Source of the DNA: CAIXSC01 sp046349855
Lineage (GTDB): Bacteria; Planctomycetota; Planctomycetia; Pirellulales; Pirellulaceae
Direction of reading: 5' to 3'
Assembly (NCBI GenBank): GCA_046349855.1
Contig: JAXMBM010000006.1
Span: 62,001-126,000 of the forward strand
Length of the DNA: 64,000 bases
Positions 8,024-17,550 of the stretch are shown piece after piece. The translations under genes were made by a program, and so were the position numbers. The notes beneath the pieces were generated by a model. The model had not been told where the DNA came from. It saw only the letters and a program-made list of their open reading frames with translations, and made no database searches. The stretch's first letter is position 1. Every line of letters begins with the position of its first letter.

Positions 8024-11000
8024 AGAGAAACTCGTTCGAAGTAAGCAAAGCCTGACAGACGTGTACGATGGCTTGAAACTCAGCGGTCGTCGAATCCCCC
8101 AGGGCCGCCTGCAGCGCGGGGGCCTGATCGGCCACGTGCTGCAGGGCCCGCGCTAACTCGGCGTCGGTCGGCGAACGGCCGTAGGCCAGTTGCCAGGCGC
8201 GGATCAGCAGCCGTTCGGTGGCCGGCGGAGGCGGGCCGGCAAATTCCTTGTCCGAAACGAAGGTTCGGGTGGCTGCCGGTTGCGTTCCGGCGGCCGGCGA
8301 CTGCAGCTGGATCGTGACGGTCCAGGCGAAGGTGTCCGAGTTTTCGCTTTCCCGGCAGTCGACGACGAAGTCCAGCGTATCGCCCGCCTCCACCGCTAAC
8401 TCCGCCACGTTGGTCGGTGTTTGCTGATGGTGCACCGTCCACTCGCCCAGCAGTCCGCTGCGGCTCGATACCAGCCGTCCTCGGACCCCATCGCCCGCCT
8501 CTTGTCCGTGCTGCAGGACTCCGTCGACCTTGGCCCGGCCCGCCTGCGGAGCTGTCCAGCGGCGGATGGCCGCCCGGTCGGCGCCATGGCCTGGGTGCCC
8601 GCCGCCGGGCAGCAGCAGTACCCAGCCAATCGCGGCGTCGGGCAACTGCGGGCTACCCTGCCACGCTCCACCGGTCCAGTGAGGCAGAGGGGTGAATGGC
8701 TGGACGCGCTGGGCCGCTGCCGCATACGCCCCGTAACCATATTGCCAGGCGGGCGGTCGCCGCAGGGCCGCCACCTGGGCCGCTCGGGGTGCCGCTTGGG
8801 GTCCCAGTGAGAAACCTGCCGTCGAGTCCGCTTCCCGCCGTGCTCGTTCGGCCAGCGCGCGGGATTGTTGCAGCACGAATTCGCCGTTCATCAGCAGCAG
8901 GGACTGCGTCGCCACGGTCGAAGACGTCCGCCGTTCGCAATTCGTCTCCATCACGGGCGCGTCGAAGGCGGTGAGCAGCGCGACGGGCTGCGTCCGCCGC
9001 GCCTGAACATAGATGCTGCGCCGCGGTTCTCCTTCGCTGACGATCACCTGGCCGACGTCGTCTTCCTTTACGGGAGTGGGAGGGCCAAACATCCGGGTGC
9101 TCAGACTGCCTGTGACAAACAGCAGTCGATCACGAATCACTTCGGCATCGAGCCGGCGCAGAGGTGCACGTGTCAGCAGACGCCGATCCTGGTCCGCCAT
9201 CGCGGCGGATTCCTGGACCGACGACTGGCGGTAGACGGCGGATGTCATCAGCAGCCGGTGCAACTGCTTGCCGCTCCAGTCGAGCCGTGGCCACTCGCTG
9301 GCCAGCCAGTCGAGCAGTTCCGGGTGAGACGGACGTTCGCCCAGGGTGCCGAAATCCCCGGGGGTTCCCACCAGCCCGCGTCCAAAGTGATGCAGCCAGA
9401 AACGATTGACCTGCACGCGCCCCAACAAGGGATGATCGCCGCGGGTCAGGTGGCGTGCGAGGGCGGAACGGCGCCCTGACTTGTGACTTCCCGGCGGCAC
9501 GGCCGGAATCTCCCAGCGCTCATTGGGGGGCGCCGCGATCGTCAAGTCTCCGGGACCGACCGGCTCCTTGGGTTGACGATGATCGCCCCGGTGGAATACG
9601 AACGTTGCCGGGGGCTCCCCGGCCGGCTCGACCAGCGCCTGAACGAAGTCCTCGACCGGTTTGCGCGCCCGAATTTCCTCGATTCGCCGGTCGTACTTCT
9701 TCAGGTCCTCGGCGGCCGCGGCATCGTACTGGTACAGGACGCCCGGCGACAGGTTGACGCTGGGGTTCTCCTTGAGCAGCTGCTGTTGTGCGGGGGACCG
9801 CTTATCGGCCGGAGTCTGGTAGGCGGTGCGCAGCTCGCTCCGCTTTTCGGCCGGGAACTTCTCCAACTCCTTCTCCAGTGCCGCGGCCAGGTATTGCGTC
9901 TGCTTGGCCGTCCGTTCGGTCGCCACGCGTTGGGCCTCGGCTTCCACCTCGGCGGCCTGGGCGCGATCGGCATCCGTATACAGCGACACCAGGCGCTGCT
10001 GCGGAGTCCGCCATTGCTTCCAGTTCAGAGCCGGTTCGAACACGGCCCGCAGCCGATAATAGTCCGCCTGAGGAATCGGATCGTAGCGATGGTTGTGGCA
10101 CTGGGCGCAGTGAAGCGTGACTCCCCACAGGGCCGAACCCATGATCTTCAGCGTGTCGGCCACGACCTGATTGCGGGCCAGATCCTGATCCGCGGCTCCC
10201 GAGCCGGTCCCATCGGCAGCCAGCCGCAGAAAGCCCGTAGCCGTCAGCCAGCGGATCTGCTGCGGAGTGAAATTGGTCGTCGCTTCCCCGGTCAATTCGT
10301 CCCCGGCCAGTTGCTCGAGCAGGAACTGGTCGAACGGCAGGTCTTCATTCCAGGCACGAATCACATAATCACGGTACTTGTAAGCGTACGGGCGCAGGGC
10401 GTCGGCCGTGGTGTAGCCGTCCGAGTCGGCGTACCCCGCGACGTCGAGCCAATGCCGTCCCCACCGCTCGCCGTAGTGTGGCGAAGCCAGCAGCCGGTCG
10501 AGTTGCCGTTCGAAGGCGTCCGGAGAGGTGTCGGCGACAAATTCCGCCGTCTCTTCCAGCGTGGGCGGAAGACCGGTCAGGTCGAGTGCCGCGCGGCGCA
10601 ACAACGTCGCCGGATCGGCGGCTTGAGCCAGGGACAGCCCACGCTGCTGAGCGGCGGCCGTGACGAACAGGTCGATCGGTGTTCGCGGTGCCTCGGGACG
10701 AACGGTTGCGTTGGGCGACGGAGTCGCGGTTGGCCAGGCTGGGAGCGGCGGGCGACGCAACGGCTGAAATGCCCAGAACTCACGTTCTTCCGGCGTGATT
10801 CCGATCCCCTTGTCAATCGTTGCGGGCTCGGGACGAGCCGTCGGGGCTCCGGCCGCAACCCAGCGGCGGAGCAGCGCCAGATCGGTCGCGGGGAGCTTTT
10901 TTTCACCGGGCGGCATTTCGCCGTCCCGAATCCGCTGGATGAGTAGACTCTCCTCGGGCTTACCAGGGACGATGGCGGGGCCGGTTTCCCCACCCTGAAG

Positions 11001-11204
11001 CAACAGCCGCACCAGACGCAGATCGAGCTGGCCCTGAGCCTCGTCGCCACCGCCATGGCAATCCAGGCAGTAAGTCTTCAGCAGCGGTCGGATCTGGTGT
11101 TCAAACGTGAGCTGCGCCGGCTCTTCGGCTCCGGCCGGGAGCGGACACGCCAGTCCGACGAGAATTCCCGCGAGCAGGAGCGACCGCGAACGGGTCCGAG
11201 GCAT
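8013..11204 (-). CDS. PSD1 / DUF1549-DUF1553 c-type cytochrome domain protein
   Basis: 1063-residue secreted planctomycete cytochrome. A signal peptide (hydrophobic core about residues 8-25) is followed by a PSC1-type domain with heme motif CLDCH at 46-50. DUF1549 follows at about 180-390, with a second CxxCH (CAQCH, about 367-372) in the HNHRYDPIPQ context typical of the family. A coiled-coil segment lies at about 410-520, then DUF1553 to the C-terminus. ATG at 11204 is chosen over an upstream in-frame ATG at 11339 because it has GAGGAA upstream and begins a proper signal peptide. It is the first gene of the operon with DUF1501 and the hydrolase. The inverted repeat at 11249-11272 lies in its leader. 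The family is presumed to act in the periplasm; its electron partners are not known. Confidence 0.92.
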   Translation of the reverse strand: MPRTRSRSLLLAGILVGLACPLPAGAEEPAQLTFEHQIRPLLKTYCLDCHGGGDEAQGQLDLRLVRLLLQGGETGPAIVPGKPEESLLIQRIRDGEMPPGEKKLPATDLALLRRWVAAGAPTARPEPATIDKGIGITPEEREFWAFQPLRRPPLPAWPTATPSPNATVRPEAPRTPIDLFVTAAAQQRGLSLAQAADPATLLRRAALDLTGLPPTLEETAEFVADTSPDAFERQLDRLLASPHYGERWGRHWLDVAGYADSDGYTTADALRPYAYKYRDYVIRAWNEDLPFDQFLLEQLAGDELTGEATTNFTPQQIRWLTATGFLRLAADGTGSGAADQDLARNQVVADTLKIMGSALWGVTLHCAQCHNHRYDPIPQADYYRLRAVFEPALNWKQWRTPQQRLVSLYTDADRAQAAEVEAEAQRVATERTAKQTQYLAAALEKELEKFPAEKRSELRTAYQTPADKRSPAQQQLLKENPSVNLSPGVLYQYDAAAAEDLKKYDRRIEEIRARKPVEDFVQALVEPAGEPPATFVFHRGDHRQPKEPVGPGDLTIAAPPNERWEIPAVPPGSHKSGRRSALARHLTRGDHPLLGRVQVNRFWLHHFGRGLVGTPGDFGTLGERPSHPELLDWLASEWPRLDWSGKQLHRLLMTSAVYRQSSVQESAAMADQDRRLLTRAPLRRLDAEVIRDRLLFVTGSLSTRMFGPPTPVKEDDVGQVIVSEGEPRRSIYVQARRTQPVALLTAFDAPVMETNCERRTSSTVATQSLLLMNGEFVLQQSRALAERARREADSTAGFSLGPQAAPRAAQVAALRRPPAWQYGYGAYAAAAQRVQPFTPLPHWTGGAWQGSPQLPDAAIGWVLLLPGGGHPGHGADRAAIRRWTAPQAGRAKVDGVLQHGQEAGDGVRGRLVSSRSGLLGEWTVHHQQTPTNVAELAVEAGDTLDFVVDCRESENSDTFAWTVTIQLQSPAAGTQPAATRTFVSDKEFAGPPPPATERLLIRAWQLAYGRSPTDAELARALQHVADQAPALQAALGDSTTAEFQAIVHVCQALLTSNEFLYVD

Positions 11205-11248
11205 CGGGCAGTTCCTCAACAGGGCAGGTGGGCATGGATTCCGCGGCG

Positions 11249-11272
11249 GGAACTGTATTCTTTTCCAGTTCC
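11249..11272. promoter_or_regulatory. Inverted repeat in the divergent PSD1 / gltX intergenic region
   Basis: GGAACTG, a 10-bp AT-rich spacer, then CAGTTCC: a perfect 7-bp dyad. It lies 45-68 bp upstream of the PSD1 start in a 306-bp divergent spacer (11205-11510). It could be an operator for a dimeric regulator or a hairpin in the PSD1 leader. No convincing -35/-10 pair was found in this spacer for either gene. Confidence 0.4.
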
Positions 11273-11510
11273 TCGGCGGGCACAAGACGGAAAGCCACCC
11301 CCCGGACGCACGGCGGGTACGATGATTCCAGGGATTCACCCGAGCGATGGGCGGGCGAGCTGTGTGAGCGGTGCCGATATGTGCCTCTCCCCTGCCCCTC
11401 GCCGACTCTCCTGGCTTGACCTACATTGCTCGATCGGACGGCGGAGCCGAACGCGCTGCACGGGCAGAGCGTCTGAGAAGGGGCGGCAGGCAGGAAGAAG
11501 GACAGGAACG

Positions 11511-13082
11511 ATGGCGGTACGCACGCGATTTGCGCCGAGTCCCACGGGATATCTGCACATTGGAGGGGTCCGGACGGCGCTCTTCAATTGGTTGTTCGCG
11601 CGGCAGCATGGCGGTCAGTTTCTTCTGCGGATCGACGATACCGATCAGCAGCGGAACGTCGCCGAGGCCTTGCAGCCGATCCTCGACGGCTTCCGCTGGC
11701 TGGGGCTCGACTGGGACGAGGGCCCCGATGTGGGCGGGCCTCATGCACCCTATTTTCAGTCTCAGCGGCTTCCTCGCTATCAGGAGGCGGTGACCGAATT
11801 GCTGGCCCGTGGCGCCGCCTACCGGGACTATGCCACGACGGAGGAGATCCAGGCGGAACGCACGGCGGCCGAGCAGGAAAAACGCCCGTTTCTCTACAGT
11901 CGCCGCTGGATGGCCGCAGACGATGCCGCGGCGGCGCGGTTTGAGGCGGAAGGACGGAAGGCGGTCGTACGCCTGCGGATGCCGCGCGAAGGACAGTGCC
12001 GCTTCACCGACCTGATTCGCGGTCCGGTCGTGTTTGACTGGGCGGCCGAACAGGACCATGTGATTCAGCGCACCGACGGCACGTGCCTCTACCACCTGGC
12101 CAGCGCCATCGACGACCACGACTTCGAGATCACGCACGTGATTCGGGCCGTCGAGCATTTGTCGAACACTCCGCGGCAGATCTTCATTCTCCAGGGGCTG
12201 GGGTACGATCTCCCCGAGTTCGCTCATCTGCCGTACGTCGCCGAACCGGGCAGTGCGAACAAATTGAGCAAGCGCAAGATCGCTCAGTACCTCAAACACG
12301 CCGATTTCAAGAAGCTGCACGAACACGCGCTGAGCATCGCGCGGGCGGTGGGACAGGCCACGGCGGCGGAAACGTTCAATCCGGTGATCGTCGATTTCTA
12401 TCGGGTGGCCGGGTACCTGCCCGACGCGATACTCAATTATCTGTTGCTGTTAGGCTGGTCCTACGACGACAGCAAGGAGGATTTCACGCGCGAGGAGATG
12501 ATCCGCCTGTTCTCGCTCGACAAGGTCAACCGTTCGCCCGCCAGCTTCGATCCTCAGAAGCTCTGGGCTTTCCAGGACCGGCACATGCGTACCGTGCCGG
12601 TGAAACGCAAGGTCCCCCTGGTGCTCGACTATCTCCAGCGTGCGGGGATCGTCTCTCAGCCTCCCCCCTGCGAAATCGGTCCCTACCTGCAGTCGATCGT
12701 GCTGGCGGCGGGGGATCGGTTGAAGACGGCGGGGGACATTCTGGCGTTCCCCGAGTTTTTTGTTGCCAACGAGCAACTGGCGTACGACGAGAAGGAGTTT
12801 GCCAGGCAATTCCAGGCCGCGGGGGTTGGCACGTTGTTGCTGGAGTTCCGCGATGCGCTGGCGGCGCAGGAGCCGTTTACCGCCGCGGCACTCGAAGAAC
12901 GGCTCAAACAGTTTGTGGCCGAGAGGCAGATGAAGATCGGTCAGCTGGTCCATCCGCTCCGGCTGGCACTCACCGGCAAGTCGGTTGGGCTGGGGCTCTA
13001 CGAAACGATGGAGATTCTGGGGCGGGAACGCTGCCTGACGCGGCTCGCCCAGGCGGCGGCACGCGTGCCGGGCGGGGCCTGA
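11511..13082 (+). CDS. gltX: Glutamate--tRNA ligase
   Basis: 523-residue class I aminoacyl-tRNA synthetase that charges tRNA-Glu in the cytoplasm. The HIGH-type signature is in PTGYLHIGG near residue 15, and the KMSKS-type loop reads KLSKR around residue 257. The catalytic Rossmann domain fills the N-terminal half and the helical anticodon-binding domain the C-terminal half. Length is somewhat above the usual 460-500. ATG at 11511 is chosen because homology begins there (AVRTRFAPSPTG) and AGGA precedes it; the open frame extends upstream without support. It is followed by glnS after a 118-bp spacer carrying a separate promoter. Confidence 0.97.
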   Translation: MAVRTRFAPSPTGYLHIGGVRTALFNWLFARQHGGQFLLRIDDTDQQRNVAEALQPILDGFRWLGLDWDEGPDVGGPHAPYFQSQRLPRYQEAVTELLARGAAYRDYATTEEIQAERTAAEQEKRPFLYSRRWMAADDAAAARFEAEGRKAVVRLRMPREGQCRFTDLIRGPVVFDWAAEQDHVIQRTDGTCLYHLASAIDDHDFEITHVIRAVEHLSNTPRQIFILQGLGYDLPEFAHLPYVAEPGSANKLSKRKIAQYLKHADFKKLHEHALSIARAVGQATAAETFNPVIVDFYRVAGYLPDAILNYLLLLGWSYDDSKEDFTREEMIRLFSLDKVNRSPASFDPQKLWAFQDRHMRTVPVKRKVPLVLDYLQRAGIVSQPPPCEIGPYLQSIVLAAGDRLKTAGDILAFPEFFVANEQLAYDEKEFARQFQAAGVGTLLLEFRDALAAQEPFTAAALEERLKQFVAERQMKIGQLVHPLRLALTGKSVGLGLYETMEILGRERCLTRLAQAAARVPGGA

Positions 13083-13089
13083 TGTCGGT

Positions 13090-13117
13090 TTGCGCCGCTC
13101 GGCAACTTGGCTAGAAT
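13090..13117 (+). promoter_or_regulatory. Putative promoter of glnS
   Basis: -35 TTGCGC (13090-13095) and -10 TAGAAT (13112-13117) with a 16-bp spacer lie in the gltX-glnS gap. The transcript would start near 13124 and have a leader of about 77 nt. The same TAGAAT hexamer occurs in the putative promoter at 39818-39847. Confidence 0.5.
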
Positions 13118-13200
13118 GTCGCCGCCAGTGAACGCTCGGAGGCGGAACCGGACAGGGCGTGGCATCCCAGGGAACAATGCAGACGGGAGTTTGACCAAGG

Positions 13201-14892
13201 ATGAGTAGCGGCGATGCGGTGCGCACGGATTTCATTCGCGACATCATCGAGGAGCATCGGCGGACGGGACGGCATGGAGGTCGAGTCCATACGCGATTTC
13301 CCCCCGAGCCGAACGGCTACCTGCACATCGGGCATGCCAAGTCGATCTGCCTGAACTTCGGCATCGCGCAGCAATACGGCGGCCAATGCAACCTGCGGTT
13401 CGACGATACCAATCCGACGAAGGAGGATGTCGAGTACGTCGATTCGATCATGGAAGATGTGCGGTGGCTGGGCTTCCAGTGGGACGGGCTGTACTACGCC
13501 TCGGACTACTTCGAGCAGCTCTACCAATGGGCCCTGCAGCTCATCCGCGGCGGACTGGCCTACGTCTGCGACCTGACTTCCGAACAAGTGCGTGAGTACC
13601 GGGGAACGCTCACCGCGCCGGGACGGGAGAGTCCTTACCGGAACCGTTCCATCGAGGAGAACCTGGAACTGTTCGAACGGATGCGGCGCGGCGAATTCCC
13701 GGACGGCAGCCGCACGCTGCGCGCCCGGATCGACATGGGCGCCTCCAATCTCAATCTCCGCGACCCGGTGCTTTACCGCATCCTGCATGCGGAACATCAT
13801 CGGACCGGCAATCAGTGGTGCATCTACCCGATGTACGACTATGCGCACGGCCAAAGCGATTCGCTGGAACAGATTACGCATTCGATCTGCACACTGGAGT
13901 TCGAGAACCATCGCCCGCTGTACGACTGGTTCATCCAGACGCTGGGCATCTTCGCTCCGCAGCAGATCGAGTTCGCTCGGCTCAACCTGACCTACACGGT
14001 GATGAGCAAGCGGCGGTTGCTGTCGCTGGTGCAGGAAGGGCACGTGCAGAGCTGGGATGACCCGCGGATGCCGACGATCGCCGGGATGCGGCGGCGCGGA
14101 TACACGCCGGAAGCGATTCGGCAGTTCTGCGCCACGATTGGCGTGACGAAGTTCAACAGCCTGACCGACGTCGCGCTGCTGGAACACTGCCTGCGCGACG
14201 ACCTCAACAAGCGCGCGCCGCGCGTCATGGCCGTGCTCAATCCGCTCAAGGTCGTGCTGACGAACTTCCCCGAGGGGCAGGTGGAATGGCTGGAAGCGGT
14301 TAACAACCCCGAAGATCCGGCGGCCGGTTCGCGGAAGGTACCGTTCACGCGGGAACTGTACATCGAGCAGGATGATTTCCGCGAACAGCCTCCCAAGAAG
14401 TTCTTCCGGCTGTCACCCGGAATGGAAGTCCGGCTGCGCTGGGCTTATTACGTAAAGTGCGAGGAAGTGGTGCGCGATGCGTCCGGCCAGATTGTGGAGC
14501 TCCGCTGCACCTACGATCCGGCCACACGCGGCGGCTGGTCGCCGGACGGCCGCAAGGTCAAGTCGACGATCCACTGGGTCTCTGCCACGCAGGCAGTGCC
14601 GGTCGAGGTGCGACTGTACGATCGGCTGTTCACCAAGGAAGACATGAACGATCTCGAGGAAGGTGAGGATTGGCGACAGCACCTTAATCCTCAGTCCCTC
14701 ACCGTGTCCCAGGCGCTGGTGGAACCGAGTCTCGCGGGGGCGGCTCCGTCCCCGGTTCCGTATCAGTTCGAACGCCAGGGATACTTCTTTGTCGATCCGC
14801 GCGATTCGCGGCCCGATCGTCTGGTGTTCAACCGCACGGTCACGCTGAAAGACACCTGGGCCAAGATCGAGAAGAAAGACCAGGGCGATTAG
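13201..14892 (+). CDS. glnS: Glutamine--tRNA ligase
   Basis: 563-residue class I synthetase that charges tRNA-Gln directly. The signature region reads RFPPEPNGYLHIGHAKSI at about 33-50 and the KMSKS-type loop reads VMSKR near residue 268. The C-terminal third is the two-beta-barrel anticodon-binding part typical of GlnRS. Length matches bacterial GlnRS (about 555). ATG at 13201 starts just upstream of conserved sequence. GlnRS is patchily distributed among bacteria, many of which use GluRS plus GatCAB instead, so its presence beside gltX is worth noting. The stop codon is followed after only 2 bp by the GTG start of a sodium symporter. Confidence 0.97.
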   Translation: MSSGDAVRTDFIRDIIEEHRRTGRHGGRVHTRFPPEPNGYLHIGHAKSICLNFGIAQQYGGQCNLRFDDTNPTKEDVEYVDSIMEDVRWLGFQWDGLYYASDYFEQLYQWALQLIRGGLAYVCDLTSEQVREYRGTLTAPGRESPYRNRSIEENLELFERMRRGEFPDGSRTLRARIDMGASNLNLRDPVLYRILHAEHHRTGNQWCIYPMYDYAHGQSDSLEQITHSICTLEFENHRPLYDWFIQTLGIFAPQQIEFARLNLTYTVMSKRRLLSLVQEGHVQSWDDPRMPTIAGMRRRGYTPEAIRQFCATIGVTKFNSLTDVALLEHCLRDDLNKRAPRVMAVLNPLKVVLTNFPEGQVEWLEAVNNPEDPAAGSRKVPFTRELYIEQDDFREQPPKKFFRLSPGMEVRLRWAYYVKCEEVVRDASGQIVELRCTYDPATRGGWSPDGRKVKSTIHWVSATQAVPVEVRLYDRLFTKEDMNDLEEGEDWRQHLNPQSLTVSQALVEPSLAGAAPSPVPYQFERQGYFFVDPRDSRPDRLVFNRTVTLKDTWAKIEKKDQGD

Positions 14893-14894
14893 CT

Positions 14895-16526
14895 GTGGAC
14901 GACGCGACGCTCGAACTCCGCGGTGGACTGGGCCCGATCGACCTGACGGCGATCTTCCTGTACCTCCTGGGGACGTTCGGCATCGCCTGGTGGTTTGGCC
15001 GGCGGCAGAAGAACGTCGACGATTTTCTCGTCGGTGGCCGCCATATGCCCTGGTTCGCTGTGGGATTGAGCATCCTCGCGACACTCTTCTCGACCCTCTC
15101 CTATCTGGGGGTCCCCGGCGAAATGATCAAGCACGGGGTGGGGCACATGATGGGCTACCTGTCCCTCCCCTTCACCGTCACGGTGATTGCATTCTGCTGG
15201 ATCCCGTTCTACATGCGGTTACGGCTGACGAGCGCGTACGAGTACCTGGAGCGGAGATTCAGCTATTCGTTGCGACTGCTGGGGGCGGGGCTGTTTCTGC
15301 TGCTTCGTCTGGGCTGGATGAGCATGGTGATCTTTGCGGCGTCCCTGGCGCTGGATCGCATCAAGGGGCCCGATCTGACGCTGCTCCCCGGTCCCGATCT
15401 GTATTGGTGGATCGCGGCCATCGGAGTCATTGCCGCCGTCTACACGGCGGTCGGTGGCATTCAGGCACTCATCTGGACCGACGTCCTGCAGTGCCTGCTG
15501 CTGCTGGCCGGAGTCCTGCTGGCGATCGGCTACGTGATCTGGACCGACGGTACGGGGCCATTCGACTGGTGGGCCACCGCTCGCGATCATGGCGGCAAGC
15601 ACACTCGCCCCCCCCTGTTCTCCTGGGATGTGACCGTGCGCGTGACCGTCTTCACGGCGATGCTCAACAACTTCTTCTGGAACGTCTGCACTCACGGCTC
15701 GGATCAGGTGGTGTTGCAGCGATACTTCTCCACCGCGTCGCTGGCGGCAGCTCGCCGCAGCTACTTCATCAACCTGATCGTCGACGTGTCGATGGGGTTG
15801 TTGCTCTCGCTGGCCGGTTTGGCCTTGCTGGCGTTTTACCTCCGCCACTCGCAGCTCCTGCCGGCCGATGCCGAGTCGGCGGTGGCGGCGGCGGACAAGC
15901 TGTTTCCCCATTTCCTGGGAACTCAGTTACCCGCCGGGTGTGCCGGGCTGGTCATGGCCGCCTTCCTCTGCGACGCGATACAGACCTTGGAAGCCGGTTC
16001 CAATGCCATCACCGCCGTGGTGACGAACGATTTCGTCCCCCGGCTGCGACGCGGTGGCCGGCGCTATTTCTCCGAGTTGGGCTTCGTCCGGCTGGTGACC
16101 GTAATCGTCGCGCTGCTGGTCACCGCCAACGCCTACTTTGTGGTTCGAGTCACATCGCAGTACAACCTGACGCTGGTTGACCTGATGCCGCGGTTCTTCA
16201 ACATGTTTGTCGGTCCCCTGGCGGCCCTGTTCTTCATCGGCATGTTCCTGCCACGCTGTACCACGCGTTCCGCCGCGCCCAGTGTGCTCTGCGGATTGGT
16301 TGTCTCGATCGCCTGGAGCTGGTGGCCGATGCTCAGCGGAACCGACGTACGCCCTTCGCCGTTTCTCTCGATCTGCGTTCCCTGCGTCGCCACCTGCACC
16401 CTGGCCGCTCTGCTGGGAGGATTGATCGAGCGCGGCGGAACTCACCCCGGTCTGGCCTATACCTGGCGGGCGATCGTCCGAGGAACTCCAGCGAGCGGCG
16501 AGCATGACGGCGAGCGGCGGGCGTGA
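14895..16526 (+). CDS. Sodium:solute symporter family (SSS) transporter
   Basis: 543-residue polytopic membrane protein with about 13 hydrophobic segments, starting GIDLT/LYLLGTFGIAWWFGRR. The pattern VDDFLVGGRHMPWFAVGLSILATLFSTLSYLG is the conserved first core helix region of the SSS family (split here as VDDFLVGGR then MPWFAVGLSI). These proteins couple Na+ to uptake of sugars, amino acids or other solutes; the solute cannot be predicted. The start is GTG at 14895, 2 bp after the glnS stop, so translation is probably coupled to glnS and no other start fits. The C-terminus is short and basic. Confidence 0.9.
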   Translation: MDDATLELRGGLGPIDLTAIFLYLLGTFGIAWWFGRRQKNVDDFLVGGRHMPWFAVGLSILATLFSTLSYLGVPGEMIKHGVGHMMGYLSLPFTVTVIAFCWIPFYMRLRLTSAYEYLERRFSYSLRLLGAGLFLLLRLGWMSMVIFAASLALDRIKGPDLTLLPGPDLYWWIAAIGVIAAVYTAVGGIQALIWTDVLQCLLLLAGVLLAIGYVIWTDGTGPFDWWATARDHGGKHTRPPLFSWDVTVRVTVFTAMLNNFFWNVCTHGSDQVVLQRYFSTASLAAARRSYFINLIVDVSMGLLLSLAGLALLAFYLRHSQLLPADAESAVAAADKLFPHFLGTQLPAGCAGLVMAAFLCDAIQTLEAGSNAITAVVTNDFVPRLRRGGRRYFSELGFVRLVTVIVALLVTANAYFVVRVTSQYNLTLVDLMPRFFNMFVGPLAALFFIGMFLPRCTTRSAAPSVLCGLVVSIAWSWWPMLSGTDVRPSPFLSICVPCVATCTLAALLGGLIERGGTHPGLAYTWRAIVRGTPASGEHDGERRA

Positions 16527-16540
16527 GCCCGCTGTTGATC

Positions 16541-16612
16541 GCGCGCTGGCGGTCGGTCGCGCGATGGCGGTCGGTCGCGCGCTGGCGGTCGGTCGCGCGA
16601 TGGCGGTTCGTC
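16541..16612. repeat. 18-bp tandem repeat, four copies
   Basis: Four head-to-tail copies of an 18-bp unit (GCGCGCTGGCGGTCGGTC and close variants) lie just after the symporter stop codon. Copies 1 and 3 are identical, copy 2 differs at one base and copy 4 at two. The 233-bp spacer 16527-16759 otherwise shows no gene. Nothing suggests CRISPR: the units are contiguous without spacers. Confidence 0.85.
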
Positions 16613-16759
16613 GCGCGATCATGCGACGCCGCGTTGTCGTGCCGCCGCGTTGTTCCGCCGCGGGACATGGCGTGGGGGGAATCTGAGGACGCGTTTGCGG
16701 CGTTCGAAACAGGGGACTGACGTCCCCCGCTCGCCGAGTTTGCGGGCCCGGGGCGGTGA

Positions 16760-17281
16760 CTACTGGCGCTCGAGTACCTGCAGGAGGCCACGGCAGAAGG
16801 CGGGCAGGTCGTCCGGTTTGCGACTCGACACAAAGTGCCGGTCGACCACCACCGGAGCGTCCTCCCACAACGCTCCGGCATTGATCAGATCGTCCTTGAT
16901 GCCCAGCGAGCCGGTGACGCGGACCCCACGGTACACCCGGGCCGAAATGGGGATCCAGCCACCGTGACAGATCGCCGCCACCAACTTGCCGGCGTCGGCG
17001 AAGTCGCGCGTCAACTGGAGGACCTGGGGATCGCGCCGCAGACGATCGGGCATGAACCCTCCAGGCACCACCAACCCGGTGAAATCGGCCGCACTCAGGC
17101 CCGCCAAAGCCACATCGGACTGGCAGGGATACCCGTGTTTTCCCGCATACGTGACTCCCTTCTCGGGACCCGCCACGACGACCGCAGCACCGGCCTCCAG
17201 GAGACGCAATTTGGGATGCCACAACTCGAGATCTTCGTAGGTATCCCCGACAAACATCAGGATGCGGTGGGCGGACAACAT
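16760..17281 (-). CDS. DJ-1/PfpI family protein
   Basis: 173-residue class I glutamine amidotransferase-like protein. The nucleophile elbow AICHGGW gives Cys105 followed by His106, and a Glu in TYEDLE near residue 16-18 is in the usual acidic position. The conserved VVPGGFMPDRLR segment is also present. Members include PfpI proteases and stress-related YhbO/DJ-1 proteins; deglycase or protease activity cannot be decided from sequence. Start: ATG at 17281 fits the family (HRILMFVGD follows), but it has a poor SD; an in-frame GTG at 17326 is an alternative that would add 15 residues. Monocistronic. Confidence 0.88.
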   Translation of the reverse strand: MLSAHRILMFVGDTYEDLELWHPKLRLLEAGAAVVVAGPEKGVTYAGKHGYPCQSDVALAGLSAADFTGLVVPGGFMPDRLRRDPQVLQLTRDFADAGKLVAAICHGGWIPISARVYRGVRVTGSLGIKDDLINAGALWEDAPVVVDRHFVSSRKPDDLPAFCRGLLQVLERQ

Positions 17282-17333
17282 GGTGCGAGGTCGCTCGTTG
17301 CTGCGTGGGTGAATAGAAACAGCCACGCCGATT

Positions 17334-17375
17334 CAGCCGCTGCGCCGGAGTGTGCAGCCGCTGCGCCGGAGTGCT
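17334..17375. repeat. 21-bp tandem duplication
   Basis: Two adjacent copies of a 21-bp unit beginning CAGCCGCTGCGCCGGAGTG, differing only in the last two bases, lie upstream of the PfpI gene between it and the YceH gene. No function is evident. Confidence 0.75.
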
Positions 17376-17550
17376 GTCGACATGGTACCACGATCACCCT
17401 CCGACCGGCGGTGGCCGGCCGGAAACGCCGAGCCTCGAGGCGGTGACACTCGACCGTACACGCCTGGCCCCATTCCGCGGCCGGGGGCGAGTGACTTAGA
17501 ATCGGGGCGCGGTATACAGGGGATGCGAGTCAACCGGGAGGGCGAAGGGA

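Noticed and set aside
16541..16612. Repeat cluster considered as CRISPR
   Set aside because: Units are contiguous with no spacers and there are no cas genes.
16504..16686. 60-codon frame encoding hexapeptide repeats RALAVG/RAMAVG
   Set aside because: It starts inside the symporter gene and owes its sequence to the 18-bp DNA repeat; there is no SD and no reason to call it a gene.
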